A stretch of DNA of 64,000 nucleotides from Parafrankia irregularis (GCF_001536285.1 NZ_FAOZ01000004.1:310001-374000); one strand, 5' to 3'. Shown: positions 1 through 8,864, numbered from the stretch's first letter. Program-made: numbers and translations. Notes: generated from the letters alone by a model not told the origin.

Positions 1-1
1 G

Positions 2-481
2 GTCAACGGCATCTGCCAGGCCGGTGGCCTGCTGATCGCGATGATGTCCGACATCGCGGTCGCCAGTGACCGCGCCGTCTTCCGGGTGCCCGAACTGCTG
101 CGCGGTATCCCCGACGCCACCTACGCCGCCGTGCTGCCCGCGCACGTCGGGCTTGCCATGGCCCGCGATCTGCTGCTGTCCGCCCGCCGCTTCGACGCGG
201 CCGAGGCACAGCGCCTGGGCGTCATCAGCCGGGTCGTCCCGCACGACCAGTTGCGTGAGGCCGCGCTGCAGGCCGCGGGTGAGATCCTGCAGACCGCTCC
301 GGAGGCCCGGATGCACGTCAAGCGCATGCTCAACGAGCGCTACGGTCTCATCGACTACCAGACGATGACCTGGTCGCTGGAGAACTCGCCGGAACCGCGC
401 GAGGGAATGCGCGCCTTCATGGAGAAGCGCGCGCCCGCCTGGATTCCCGCGGAGTTCGCGAACGGCGGCGGCCGGCGATGA
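2..481 (+). CDS. enoyl-CoA hydratase/isomerase family protein (5' end missing)
   Basis: The reading frame is open from base 2, so the start lies outside the window; 159 codons are visible. It is the C-terminal part of a crotonase-fold protein that hydrates or isomerises acyl-CoA thioesters. The visible part opens in the oxyanion-hole region (NGICQAGGLLIAMMSD), continues with the typical SARRFDAAEAQRLGVISRVVP segment, and ends with the trimerisation helix (EGMRAFMEKRAPAW). The catalytic Glu pair cannot be judged fully because the N-terminal half is absent. It is followed after 50 bp by an SDR gene on the same strand, which suggests a beta-oxidation-like catabolic operon. Family confident, substrate unknown. 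Confidence 0.85.
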   Translation, partial: VNGICQAGGLLIAMMSDIAVASDRAVFRVPELLRGIPDATYAAVLPAHVGLAMARDLLLSARRFDAAEAQRLGVISRVVPHDQLREAALQAAGEILQTAPEARMHVKRMLNERYGLIDYQTMTWSLENSPEPREGMRAFMEKRAPAWIPAEFANGGGRR

Positions 482-531
482 CGCCACCTGTCCGGCGATG
501 ACGCCAACTGTCTGAGCCGCGGAGGCCTGTG

Positions 532-1347
532 ATGGAGACCGGACTGGGCGGGCGCACGGTGGTCGTCACCGGAGGGAACGCCAACATCGGGCGGGCGGTG
601 GCGCTGGCCTTCGCCGCTGAGAGCTGCAACGTCGTCATTGTGGGCCGGGACGAGAAACAGGGCCGCCAGGTCTGCGAGGACCTGGCCAGCCAGGGGGCCC
701 GGGGCGTGCTGTGGCAGGCCGCGGACGTCACGGACCGCGCCCAGGTCGCGGCGATGGCCGCTGCCGTGCACGCCCGGTTCGGCCCGGTGGACGTCCTCGT
801 GAACAACGTCGGCGGCAACGTCGGCATGGACGCGTTCGCCGACTCCGACCCGGACACCTGGGAACGCGACATCGCGCTCAACCTCACCAGCACGCTGAAC
901 TGCACCCATGCTCTCCTGCCCCGGATGATCGAACAAGGCCGTGGGCGGATCATCAACATCGGCTCGACATCCGGAATAGTCGGCGACCCGCTGCTCGCCG
1001 TCTATTCGGCGATGAAGGGCGCGGTACACACCTTCACAAAGGTGTTGGCCAAGGAGGTCGGGCGGCACGGCATCACCGTGAACGCCGTCGCGCCCTACGG
1101 CACGGTTCCGCAGGACTTCCAGAAGGAGGTCAGCGCCGGCAGCCGCTGGCATCCACAGGGCGTCTTCGCGCGACTGGCCGCGACCCGGGCCGAGGAGTTC
1201 CACTCGATCGGCCGCCGGACCGTGCTGACCCGCCAGACCGCCTACCCCGCCGAGATCGCCGCCGCCGCCGTCTACCTCGCCTCCGACGGCGCAGCCTTCG
1301 TGACCGGCCAGGTGCTCTGCGTGGACGGCGGAACGCAGATCGCCTGA
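532..1347 (+). CDS. SDR family NAD(P)-dependent oxidoreductase
   Basis: A 271-residue classical short-chain dehydrogenase. The Rossmann glycine motif TGGNANIG is near the N-terminus, the NNVG strand motif is near residue 90, and the catalytic Ser/Tyr/Lys lie in NIGSTSGIVGDPLLAVYSAMK (S, YxxxK). GGAGG at 521-525 is 6 bases before ATG 532 and only 3 before GTG 529, so ATG 532 is preferred. A segment after the active site (about residues 180-215, containing SRWHPQGVFARLAATR) is longer than in many SDRs and may form a substrate lid. It lies between a crotonase gene and an alpha/beta hydrolase gene on the same strand. Substrate unknown. Confidence 0.9.
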   Translation: METGLGGRTVVVTGGNANIGRAVALAFAAESCNVVIVGRDEKQGRQVCEDLASQGARGVLWQAADVTDRAQVAAMAAAVHARFGPVDVLVNNVGGNVGMDAFADSDPDTWERDIALNLTSTLNCTHALLPRMIEQGRGRIINIGSTSGIVGDPLLAVYSAMKGAVHTFTKVLAKEVGRHGITVNAVAPYGTVPQDFQKEVSAGSRWHPQGVFARLAATRAEEFHSIGRRTVLTRQTAYPAEIAAAAVYLASDGAAFVTGQVLCVDGGTQIA

Positions 1348-1372
1348 CGTCTCAGCGACAGTAGGGAAATCA

Positions 1373-2428
1373 GTGCAGGAATCAGGGTCATTACCGCCGT
1401 TGTGCCCGGTCGAACTGGCCGTCGATGTGCCCGCACCGGATGGAGCGTGGCAGATCGCGGTAAGCATCCATCTGCCGGCGGGGGAGGTTGCTTCGGCAGG
1501 CCCGCGGCCCGTTCTCGTCGCGCTTCCCGGCGGCGGATACAACCGGCGCTACTTCGACCTGCCAGCCGCCGGATTCAGCCAGGCGGAACACCACTGTCGG
1601 CAGGGCACCGTCGTCGTCGCGATCGACCATCTCGGGGTCGGTGACAGTACCGTTCCACCGCCGGCGGTCACCACCCTGGCGACTCTTGCCGCCGCGAACC
1701 ACACCGTCGTCACCGACCTGCTGGCACGGCTGCGGGGCGGCACGGTCGCGCCGGGCGTCCCGCCGCTGGAGGTCTCCGCCGTGATCGGTGCCGGCCAGTC
1801 GCTCGGCGGCCACGTGCTCGCCGCGATGCAGGCCGACCACCGCACCTTCGACGGCGTGGCGATGCTCGGCAGCAGCATGTCCGCCACCACCATGCCCGTC
1901 CGCCCGGGCACCCCCGAAGTCGAGATCCCGGCGGGAACGCCCGACGCGGACGCGGCCCTGCTCGCGCTGGCGAACACCGACTGGCCCTGGGTCTTCCACT
2001 GGCAGGACAGTCCTGACGGCGCTGACACCGTCGGTGGCCCGGACGCCAACCCGCCGGCCACGCCGTGGGACCGGGCCTCCCTGATCGCCGCGGACCTGGC
2101 AGGAGGCCTCCCCGCACGGCGGACCGCCCCACCGTGGGGCAGCCTCACCGCCCCGGGATTCGGCTTCGAGTCGATGCTGCCCGGGGTGGTGAGCGCCCAG
2201 ATCGCGTGCATCGACGTCCCTGTTCTGCTCGCGACCGGTGAGCGGGACGTCTGCCGCCCGCTCACCGTGGAGCTCGCCGGCTTCGTCGCGGCCACCGATC
2301 TCGCGGGTTTCGTCGTGCCCAGGATGGCGCACATGCACAACTTCGCGGACACCCGCGGCCTGCTGTGGGAACGTCTCGACGCTTTCATCGCCCACGTGGC
2401 CCGGGCCGCAACCCGATCCGCCGGCTGA
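1373..2428 (+). CDS. alpha/beta hydrolase fold protein
   Basis: A 351-residue protein starting at GTG. It has the hydrolase-fold landmarks: LPGGGYNRRY after the first strands (HGG-like oxyanion loop), the nucleophile elbow GQSLGG with Ser143, a late Asp-containing strand (LLATGERDVC) and a C-terminal RMAHMHNF segment that supplies the probable catalytic His. An insertion between the elbow and the final strand (about residues 175-255) would be a cap domain rich in Pro, Asp and Trp. No signal peptide is apparent, so a cytosolic esterase or thioesterase is likely. It starts 25 bp after the SDR gene and is probably co-transcribed with it. Substrate unknown. Confidence 0.8.
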   Translation: MQESGSLPPLCPVELAVDVPAPDGAWQIAVSIHLPAGEVASAGPRPVLVALPGGGYNRRYFDLPAAGFSQAEHHCRQGTVVVAIDHLGVGDSTVPPPAVTTLATLAAANHTVVTDLLARLRGGTVAPGVPPLEVSAVIGAGQSLGGHVLAAMQADHRTFDGVAMLGSSMSATTMPVRPGTPEVEIPAGTPDADAALLALANTDWPWVFHWQDSPDGADTVGGPDANPPATPWDRASLIAADLAGGLPARRTAPPWGSLTAPGFGFESMLPGVVSAQIACIDVPVLLATGERDVCRPLTVELAGFVAATDLAGFVVPRMAHMHNFADTRGLLWERLDAFIAHVARAATRSAG

Positions 2429-2477
2429 ACGAGGGCTCCCGATCGGTCGGGAATGGCCCCTTTGGGAGGATCAGCCC

Positions 2478-3071
2478 ATGCGCACGCGCCCGGCCTCGGA
2501 TACGTCGACTTCGGCATCGAAGGCGCCGGCTTCGGCTCCGAAGGCGCCGGCTTCGGCCTCGGAGGCGCCGGCTTCGGAAGCGCCGGCCTCGGAGGCGCCA
2601 GTTCCTGTTCCGGTTCCCGATCCGCCGGATGCGGCGTGGGCGCAGGCCGTTGCCAGCTGCCGCGGGATCGTCGACGCCGAGGTCCGTCCGCTGCGCGACC
2701 GGTATCGGCGGCGAGCGAGTCGGCACCAGCTCTTTTACCGTCTCAGCGGGCTGGCCACGCTGTTGCTGGCGGTCAGCCTGCCGCTGCTCGCCGGCTTGCG
2801 GTTCGACCACCGTGACGTGGCCCTGTCCGTCGTGGGCGTCTGCGTGGCGGTGCTCACCGGGCTGCGCGAGTTCTACCGGTGGGACGAGGTGGGGTCCCGA
2901 CTGCGGCGGACCGAGAACGCGCTCTCCGACGCGCTCCTGCGCTGGGAACTGGCGGTCAGCGACGGCGTCCCGGCCGCCGATCCCGAGCAGGGCCCGCGTG
3001 CCTGCTACACGGCGACGGAGGAGCTTCTCACCACGGTCCGCGCGATCCGGGACGCCCAGGCCGCCGCATAG
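2478..3071 (+). CDS. DUF4231 domain-containing two-helix membrane protein with Ala-Pro repeat N-terminus
   Basis: A 197-residue protein. ATG 2478 follows GGGAGGA (2464-2470) by 7 bases. Residues about 8-45 are a low-complexity Ala/Pro/Ser/Glu tail built from KAPASA/SEAPAS units, encoded by tandem copies of a GGCGCCGGCTTCG-like DNA repeat. The rest matches the DUF4231/SLATT-like layout: a basic amphipathic helix (RPLRDRYRRRASRHQLFYR), two adjacent membrane helices (SGLATLLLAVSLPLLAGL and ALSVVGVCVAVLTGL), and a cytoplasmic helical tail (REFYRWDEVGSRLRRTENAL). SLATT relatives are proposed pore-forming effectors in nucleotide-controlled conflict systems, but no partner gene is next to it here. 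Function unproven. Confidence 0.7.
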   Translation: MRTRPASDTSTSASKAPASAPKAPASASEAPASEAPASEAPVPVPVPDPPDAAWAQAVASCRGIVDAEVRPLRDRYRRRASRHQLFYRLSGLATLLLAVSLPLLAGLRFDHRDVALSVVGVCVAVLTGLREFYRWDEVGSRLRRTENALSDALLRWELAVSDGVPAADPEQGPRACYTATEELLTTVRAIRDAQAAA

Positions 3072-3161
3072 CAGAACCGCCGGCCGCCGCCGGCCGCCGC
3101 CGGCCGAGGACCCGAGGACTCTGGCTGGGCACCTGAGCGCGGCGGCCTGGTTGGGCGAGTC

Positions 3162-3213
3162 GCAAGCGTGGAGGATTCTGGTCGCTCCGACGACCGAAAT
3201 CCTCCACGCTTGC
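3162..3213. repeat. dispersed palindromic repeat, copy 1
   Basis: Perfect 16-base arms, GCAAGCGTGGAGGATT (3162-3177) and its complement (3198-3213), enclose a second inner stem GGTCG...CGACC. The core (GGATT-N-TGGTCG ... CGACC-N-AAATCC) recurs at 3284 and 23988 and, degraded, near 45118. It looks like a REP/MITE-type element or a strong RNA hairpin. Confidence 0.8.
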
Positions 3214-3283
3214 GGATTGTCAGGTGTTCGCGAGCCCATAGCAGAATCCCGAACCTCGGGTAACCGTTGCGACCAGACAAGAC

Positions 3284-3318
3284 TTGAGGATTTTGGTCGT
3301 CGGAACGACCAAGATTCC
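3284..3318. repeat. dispersed palindromic repeat, copy 2 (partly decayed)
   Basis: The arm TTGAGGATTTTGGTCGT faces ACGACCAAGATTCC. The inner stem pairs well, but the outer arms no longer match. It lies 70 bp after copy 1 in the same intergenic region. Confidence 0.65.
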
Positions 3319-3723
3319 ATGATCTTTGGGTGGTGGTGATCCCGGTCGCACCCCCGGTCATATTGATCCTGGTTGAAAATGGTTTCGTGGCGGGCACCCG
3401 CATACCCGTTTTGCGGATCTTGTTGGGAATTGCTGGCAGGGCGTGGCACCGCGCGCGCTGCGCGGCCGGCACGGGAGCCCCTGTGGGTGGCCGTGTGGCG
3501 GGCGGCAGTGGACCGCCTTCCTGGAATCTCTCCGGTCTTTCGTCCTGGCAGCCGGGCGACCTTCTTCTCGCGGTGTCATTTCTCATCAACGGCCGGCGCC
3601 GGCTGATGCGTAGCATTTCGCCGGTACCCACGCCTGTTGTCACGGTGCGCGGGTGGGTGGGCGGTCGCGCGGCTGCGCGGAAATGGCATCGGTCCCGGGC
3701 GAGACGGTGAGAGGAAAATACCT

Positions 3724-4962
3724 GTGGCGGAGCCGGTGGGTAAGCCCGTCGAAGGTGAGCGCTACCACGATCTCGACGCGCTGCGTGGGGTCCTCATGCT
3801 GGTGGGCGTCTTCGTCCACGTCTCGACCCTGGGGGTCGACCCGGTTTTCGACTTCATCGCCCGGGCCTCCGGTCTTTTCCGGATGGAGACCTTCTTCGTG
3901 GTCTCCGGATTTCTCGCCACGATGCTTGTCGCGAAATACGGCGCGTCTCGTGCCGTGCGCCGCAGGCTTGTCGCGGTCGGGGTTCCGCTGCTGGCCACCC
4001 AGCTGGTTTTCAACCCGCCGACGCTGTGGATGAGCAGTGTCTTCCACAGCGGTCACGAGATGTCCTTCGCCGAGTTCCTGAGTTTCGGTTCCGGGGAGGC
4101 GCTCGCCGGCCGGCTCAACTGGTACCTGCATCTGTGGTTCCTGTTGGTGCTGGTCGGGTATGTGCTGCTCACCCCCGCCGCGGTGCGTGCGCTGAGGGCG
4201 GTGACCACGACCCGGGCCTACCAGCTGACCACCGCGGGGCGGCTGCGCGCGATGACCGCGATCACGCTGGCGGTGCTGGCTCTCATGGCCGCCGGGCGGG
4301 CCTGCTGGAGTGGCGCCCTCGAGCCCGTTCTCGGCTCGGGCTTCCATGCCGACCTGCTTCGCCGCGTCCTGGAGTTCCTGCCCTTCTTTCTGCTCGGGGT
4401 GCTGCTTCACCTGGACCGCGCCCGGCTGCTGCCGCTCTTCAGCCGACCCGCGCCGGTGGTGCTGGTGGTGTATGCGCTGCTTCTCGCGGTCTCCTGGGGC
4501 CGGTGGGTGAGCGTGCTGTCGGCGGGCACCGGCCGTGCTCTGGTCGAGACGCTGTTCGCGCTGCCGGTGATAGCCACGCTCTTCGCCGTGGCCAACCGTT
4601 TCGGGTCCCGACCGCAACCCGTCTTCCAGTACCTTTCGGATGCGTCCTACACGGTGTATCTTCTGCACTTCTTCTGGATCTTCGCCTTCGCGCGGCTGCT
4701 GGGAATGGACCCGGGTCTCGGGTTCGCGCAGATGGCGGTGCTCGTCGTGGCGACGTACGCAGCCACCTTCGCCTGCCACCATTTCGTGGTGCGGCGTTCC
4801 GTGTTGCTGCGCAGGATCTTCAACGGGAGATCGATACGTGGCTCAGCTGGCGCGCGCGAGATGCAGGGCGGCGCCGTGACGTCGATCGACCTGCCTGGAC
4901 GGCCGGCCGACACCGCGGGTCGCCCGGCCGCCCAGATCGAGCGTGTTTCTTCGGCTCGCTGA
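3724..4962 (+). CDS. acyltransferase family 3 (OafA/MdoC-like) membrane protein
   Basis: About 412 residues starting at GTG 3724, preceded by GAGAGG (3709-3714) at 9 bases; the frame is open further upstream but without a ribosome binding site. The N-terminus has the acyltransferase-3 signature YHDLDALRGVLMLVGVFVHV, with the conserved Arg in LRG and the His of the first helix, then FRMETFFVVSGFLATML. About ten hydrophobic helices follow, ending in the SYTVYLLHFFWIFAFARLLG motif typical of the family. Such proteins O-acylate sugars or glycans at the cytoplasmic membrane, so the acceptor may be a cell-envelope glycan. It is convergent with the GPP34 gene, only 12 bp away. Confidence 0.85.
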   Translation: MAEPVGKPVEGERYHDLDALRGVLMLVGVFVHVSTLGVDPVFDFIARASGLFRMETFFVVSGFLATMLVAKYGASRAVRRRLVAVGVPLLATQLVFNPPTLWMSSVFHSGHEMSFAEFLSFGSGEALAGRLNWYLHLWFLLVLVGYVLLTPAAVRALRAVTTTRAYQLTTAGRLRAMTAITLAVLALMAAGRACWSGALEPVLGSGFHADLLRRVLEFLPFFLLGVLLHLDRARLLPLFSRPAPVVLVVYALLLAVSWGRWVSVLSAGTGRALVETLFALPVIATLFAVANRFGSRPQPVFQYLSDASYTVYLLHFFWIFAFARLLGMDPGLGFAQMAVLVVATYAATFACHHFVVRRSVLLRRIFNGRSIRGSAGAREMQGGAVTSIDLPGRPADTAGRPAAQIERVSSAR

Positions 4963-4974
4963 CAGAGCCCCGGC

Positions 4975-5658
4975 TCAGCTGGCCGCGGCGCCACCGGCGA
5001 CCGAGGCTGCCAGCGCCGCGAGCAGGGTCTGCCGGGCGGCAGCCACCGCCGCCCCCAGCGCGCGGGTGAAAGCGGTGCTGTCAGCGGCCGCGGTGGCCAG
5101 CCGCGCGGCGTCGGCCTGGCCTTCGGCGGGGACCAGGCGATCGAGCAGGCCGAACGGATGCGCGATCGCCAGCAGCGCGGAATCGGCCGGCGACGGCGCG
5201 GTCTGCGAAGCCAGCACGGCCTGCAGCCGCTGCCGGAGGGCCTGCCCTGGCGCGGGTTCGCTGACGGGGTGGAGGGTCACCTGGAACACCAGGGCGACCC
5301 GTTCCTTCTTCTCGGTCAGGACGCCGCGTTCGACGAGCTGACGGGCCGCCTGCTCCCACAGCGGGGACAGCTCGGTGGCGATGACGGGGAGCAGGTCATC
5401 CAGCTTGGCCGGGGCGCCCGTGCTCGCGGCCGCGGTGTGTGCAGAGCGCAGCAGCGGGCTGTCGGGCACCTCCGACGTGCCGGTGCTCAACGCCAGCGTC
5501 TCGTCGTCGAACCGTAGGCTGCCGGCCTCCAGCAGGTCGGCGACGAGGGACGCGGCAAGGCCCACGTCGACTCCGACGCCGGCGACATCCTTCCCGCTCT
5601 CGTCCAGCGCGAGGAGCAGGAACTTCTCGGCCATGGTGATGTCCATGGCCGACATCAT
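4975..5658 (-). CDS. GOLPH3/GPP34 family phosphoprotein
   Basis: 227 residues. The start at 5658 (MMSAMDITMAEKF) follows AGGAAG by 5 bases; ATG 5655, 5646 and 5634 are in-frame alternatives. The N-terminus MAEKFLLLALDESGKDV and the following helical repeats (LAASLVADLLEAGSL, LRFDDETLALSTG) match actinobacterial GPP34 proteins, which share the phosphoinositide-binding GOLPH3 fold. Their role in bacteria is unknown, and membrane association or secondary-metabolite links have been proposed. It lies 79 bp downstream of the glycosyltransferase gene in the same direction and could be the last gene of the RiPP transport operon or an independent gene. Confidence 0.8.
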   Translation of the reverse strand: MMSAMDITMAEKFLLLALDESGKDVAGVGVDVGLAASLVADLLEAGSLRFDDETLALSTGTSEVPDSPLLRSAHTAAASTGAPAKLDDLLPVIATELSPLWEQAARQLVERGVLTEKKERVALVFQVTLHPVSEPAPGQALRQRLQAVLASQTAPSPADSALLAIAHPFGLLDRLVPAEGQADAARLATAAADSTAFTRALGAAVAAARQTLLAALAASVAGGAAAS

Positions 5659-5737
5659 CGCGGCTTCCTGCCGTCCTGACAAAGCAGGCCGTTCCCCCCG
5701 GAATGTTAGCTGAAATACACCTGTTTTTATTTCTTGG

Positions 5738-6937
5738 TTACCTCCGGTTTTTGTCGGACGATGTAAAGGGTTCGGACTTTCCGGCGGTGGTGTTTCCGGC
5801 GGTGCGGAGAAGCCGGCTGGCCAGGCCGAGCTGGCGTTTCTGGCGGTGCCGTAGGACCTCCCGCACCCGCTCGGCGTGCTCCGGCGTGCCGCACCAGAGC
5901 GGAAGCCCGATGACCGCGCCGCCGCCCTGGTCTGCCGGCTGCCTGCTGACGACCAGGTCCGGCCAGGGCGGCGCGGTCTGGTCCACGGGCCCGAGGGCCT
6001 GCTCGACCAGCTCGGCGACCGCGGCGGGGCTGACCGGCTCGCCGGCCCGGCCTCGTTCGACCCGGCCTCGTTCGGCCCGCAGCGGCCAGCGCAGCTCACC
6101 GGTCGCGGCGAGGTCGCGGTACCAGGCGATCTGGTCGGCGCGGGCGCTGTCCCGCATCGCCGCGGCCGACTCCGCCGCGCGCAGGGCCGCGACGGCTCGG
6201 GCGGCGCTTCGGAGGTCGGGAAAGTGCCCCAGCGGGTGGTGATGTCGCCGCGGCACCTGGGTACGTCGGCTGGGGCCACCGTCCTCGAGCACGGCCGTGC
6301 GGGCGTCCACGGTGACGAAGCGCGCTCCGGCGTCGGCGAGGCGCAGCCAGAGGTCCCAGTCCTCCAGGCCGCAGTCCAGCTGGCGCCAGCCACCCACCGT
6401 CTCGGTCAGGCCGGCGCGGTGCGCCACCCGGGACGGCTCGAAGAACGGCGAGACGATCTGCAGCTCCGGGTGCCAGAGCAGATCCAACAGGCCGGTGACC
6501 GAGGTGCGGATGCCGTCCGGGCCGACCCGGACGGCACCCGTGGCCGCGACATCGGCGCCGGCACCGGCTCGGGCTCCGGCGCCCGAGCCGGCGCCGCAGC
6601 CGCCGTGGTGCAGGGCGTCGACCAGGACCGCCAGATGGTCGGGCAGCCACGTGTCGTCATGGTCCAGGTAGGCGATGACGTCACCACGGGCCTGCGCCAG
6701 CCCGATCTCCCGGACCGGTGCCGGGTGGCCCTGGCGGGACGTCCGCAGCAGGCGCACCCGGGGATCCACGGCTGCGTATCCGGTGACGATCTCGTCCGTG
6801 TCGTCGCTGGAACCGTCCGAGACGACCAGGAGCTCCCAGTCGGGGTAGGTCTGCGCCCGCACCGAGCGCAGCGTCGGCAGGATCCGGCTGGACCGGTTGT
6901 AGGTCGGGCAGATCACCGACACTGCGGGCCTGGGCAT
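5738..6937 (-). CDS. glycosyltransferase family 2 protein
   Basis: 399 residues. The N-terminal GT-A domain is clear: VSVICPTYNRSSRILPTLRS, ELLVVSDGSSDDTDEIV, and the metal-binding DHDD at about residues 92-95 (DVIAYLDHDDTWLP), followed by the GLEDWDLWLRLADAG acceptor-side motif. A C-terminal extension of about 150 residues (WYRDLAATGELRWPLRAERGR onward) is not recognised. No membrane helix is seen. The gene starts 16 bp after the M50 protease gene on the same strand, so it is probably the distal gene of the precursor/export operon and may glycosylate the peptide or an envelope acceptor. The enzyme class is sure; the acceptor is a guess. Confidence 0.85.
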   Translation of the reverse strand: MPRPAVSVICPTYNRSSRILPTLRSVRAQTYPDWELLVVSDGSSDDTDEIVTGYAAVDPRVRLLRTSRQGHPAPVREIGLAQARGDVIAYLDHDDTWLPDHLAVLVDALHHGGCGAGSGAGARAGAGADVAATGAVRVGPDGIRTSVTGLLDLLWHPELQIVSPFFEPSRVAHRAGLTETVGGWRQLDCGLEDWDLWLRLADAGARFVTVDARTAVLEDGGPSRRTQVPRRHHHPLGHFPDLRSAARAVAALRAAESAAAMRDSARADQIAWYRDLAATGELRWPLRAERGRVERGRAGEPVSPAAVAELVEQALGPVDQTAPPWPDLVVSRQPADQGGGAVIGLPLWCGTPEHAERVREVLRHRQKRQLGLASRLLRTAGNTTAGKSEPFTSSDKNRR

Positions 6938-6953
6938 CGGGTCAGATCCCGGG

Positions 6954-8813
6954 TCAGCCGATGATCGATCGAACGGCGGGCGCGACGTAGGTGTCGATCA
7001 GCCAGCCACCGACGCTCACCCGGTCCAGATGGATGTCGGCCAGACCGGAGTCCTGGAGCCGGTCGGTGCCCTGCTCGAGGCGCACACCGTCCAGCCGCTG
7101 GAAGGTCGCGCTGATGGTCTCGGGTCCGCCGCGAACCGGGATCGCGGTGCCCATGGGGGCGAACCGGGAGCCGGTGTCCACCGCCACGCCGCTGGTGGTG
7201 GCGCCCGCGATGACACTGCCGGCCAGCAGGCCCGTCCGCAACAGGTCGACCCGGTGGCCGGCGTCGGTGGCGGCGGGGTCGGTTCCGTCCGGCAGCACCA
7301 GCAGCACCCGGCCGTCGGCGGCGAGGTAGCCGGCGCGCACGGTGCGGGGCACCTCGACGAGCAGCGCGGCGGCCGCGCAGAGCGCGACGATCAGGACCGA
7401 CACCACCGAGATCCGCACGATCCCGGCTCCGTTCTCCCTGGCCTCGACGAGCAGCTTCCACCCGGCCCGAAGACCCAGGACGATCACGGCTGCGATCAGG
7501 GCGAGGCCGCCGGCCGCGCCGACGGGGCCCAGCGTCACCAGCGCGCCCAGCCACGACTGGGCCGCCAGCCCGACCAGGTAGACGGGGAAGAGGATGCAGC
7601 AGAGGCCGAACAGCGAGCTCCACCACAGCCGGGGCAGCTCCCGGCGGTACCGCCCGCCGAACAGGAACCGCGCGGCGGCCCGCCGGGCGTCGGCCATCGA
7701 CTTCTTCCGCAGGTGCGGGATGTCGAGATGCGACATCAGCGCGATGTATCCGTCGAACTTGACGAACGGGGTGAGGTTGAAGACGCCGTAGATGTAGCAG
7801 GCCAGGGCCAGCGCCACGACCGCGTCGTGGACGTCGCCCGCGGGCAGCCCCAGGCTGACGAGCGCGGCCACGCCGGCGCAGACCCACTGCACGGCGACAC
7901 CGGCCAGCGCGGTGGCGACCCGGTAGCGGTTGTGGCGCAGCCGCCAGCCGTCGGAGATGTCGCAGAAGAACGCGGGCGTCAGATAGAACAACATCACCCC
8001 GAGCCGGCGCGGCCGTCCGCCGAGCGCCGTCAGGACGGCGGCGTGCCCCAGCTCGTGGATGCCCGTGACGACCAGCAGGCCACCGAGCACGATGCCGTAC
8101 TCGCCCAGCCCGAGCGGGTGGCTGACCACCCGCATCAGCGACCCGCCCTGCCAGGCCAGCGCTCCCAGCCCGGCGACCGTGATCGCGAGGTAGATCCCCC
8201 GGGCGACGGGTGACATCAGCCTGCGCAGCGCCGGGCGGAACCGCCCCAGCACCCGGCTCGGGTCGACGAGGGTGAGCTGGATCGACAACGGCGGCTGGTA
8301 GCTCACCCGCCGCGGCAGCCGGGGCCGTCGGGGCAGCCATCGACGCCGGCGTCGCTCACGCCCGGCGCCGTCCGCGCCGTCCGCACCGGCGGCCGCCGCC
8401 TCGGCCGCTGCCAGGTCGGCCGCGTCCACGACCAGGCCGGTCCGAACGAACGCCCGCAGGGTCCGTTCCACCAGCGCGGCGGTCCACGGCGCTCCGAGCA
8501 CCACGACGAGACCGTCGACATCCCGCTCGCCGTCCAGGGCGGAGAGCAGGGCCGCCGCGTCGGCGCCGACCCGGATGTAGCGGTGCGGCCCGATCTGCGC
8601 CACCCAGACGTCCGTGACGTCCACCGGCGGATGCAGGCACGCCTCGGCGGCCAGCACCGGGAGCCGCGGCACCGGGTCGGCCACGGCGACCTGCGTGCTC
8701 TTCGGTGCCGGTGCCGGTGCCGGCGCTGGCACTGGCACCGCGGGTTCCTGGTCGTTGGTGGGGGGAGTGGGAGGCCTGGTGGTCGTAACGGACGTGGTGG
8801 TCGTAACGGACAT
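6954..8813 (-). CDS. mpaP: daptide-type intramembrane M50 metalloprotease with N-terminal PqqD-like domain
   Basis: 619 residues. After a Thr/Pro/Ala-rich head (1-40), residues about 60-130 resemble a PqqD/RRE winged helix (VDVTDVWVAQIGPHRYIRVG...AFVRTGLVVDA), followed by a basic linker (RERRRRRWLPRR). The membrane domain contains the zinc motif HELGH at 253-257 and the third ligand region FVKFDGY with Asp354, both typical of site-2-protease-like M50 enzymes. At least six hydrophobic helices and a C-terminal extracytoplasmic domain follow. In daptide clusters the M50 protein is the likely leader peptidase. It lies 51 bp after the ABC permease gene in the operon that begins with the precursor genes. 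Assigned by architecture plus context. Confidence 0.82.
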   Translation of the reverse strand: MSVTTTTSVTTTRPPTPPTNDQEPAVPVPAPAPAPAPKSTQVAVADPVPRLPVLAAEACLHPPVDVTDVWVAQIGPHRYIRVGADAAALLSALDGERDVDGLVVVLGAPWTAALVERTLRAFVRTGLVVDAADLAAAEAAAAGADGADGAGRERRRRRWLPRRPRLPRRVSYQPPLSIQLTLVDPSRVLGRFRPALRRLMSPVARGIYLAITVAGLGALAWQGGSLMRVVSHPLGLGEYGIVLGGLLVVTGIHELGHAAVLTALGGRPRRLGVMLFYLTPAFFCDISDGWRLRHNRYRVATALAGVAVQWVCAGVAALVSLGLPAGDVHDAVVALALACYIYGVFNLTPFVKFDGYIALMSHLDIPHLRKKSMADARRAAARFLFGGRYRRELPRLWWSSLFGLCCILFPVYLVGLAAQSWLGALVTLGPVGAAGGLALIAAVIVLGLRAGWKLLVEARENGAGIVRISVVSVLIVALCAAAALLVEVPRTVRAGYLAADGRVLLVLPDGTDPAATDAGHRVDLLRTGLLAGSVIAGATTSGVAVDTGSRFAPMGTAIPVRGGPETISATFQRLDGVRLEQGTDRLQDSGLADIHLDRVSVGGWLIDTYVAPAVRSIIG

Positions 8814-8864
8814 GGTCGTTCGTCCCCTTGTCGGTCTTGCGGGGAGAGCCAGGAGGTCGTGCGG

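Larger units (their letters stand above)
3072..3723. other. 652-bp intergenic region with two palindromic repeats
   Basis: No convincing gene lies here. The region starts with a GCCGGCCGCC simple repeat just after the DUF4231 gene and holds two copies of a dispersed palindromic element (listed separately). The last 150 bp lead into the acyltransferase gene, and the frame upstream of GTG 3724 stays open to 3637 but has no ribosome binding site. Confidence 0.6.

Noticed and set aside
355..1542. Long minus-strand open frame (395 codons) opposite the SDR gene
   Set aside because: It is Arg/Gly/His/Pro-rich without any domain and lies opposite a clear SDR with a ribosome binding site; high GC makes such antisense frames common.
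5659..6393. N-terminal extension of the GPP34 frame through the glycosyltransferase gene
   Set aside because: The upstream part is an out-of-frame reading of the glycosyltransferase gene, and the AGGAAG site next to 5658 fixes a later start.
7029..8213. Plus-strand open frame of 394 codons opposite the M50 protease
   Set aside because: Composition is that of an antisense shadow (His/Gln/Arg/Gly), with no ribosome binding site or motif.
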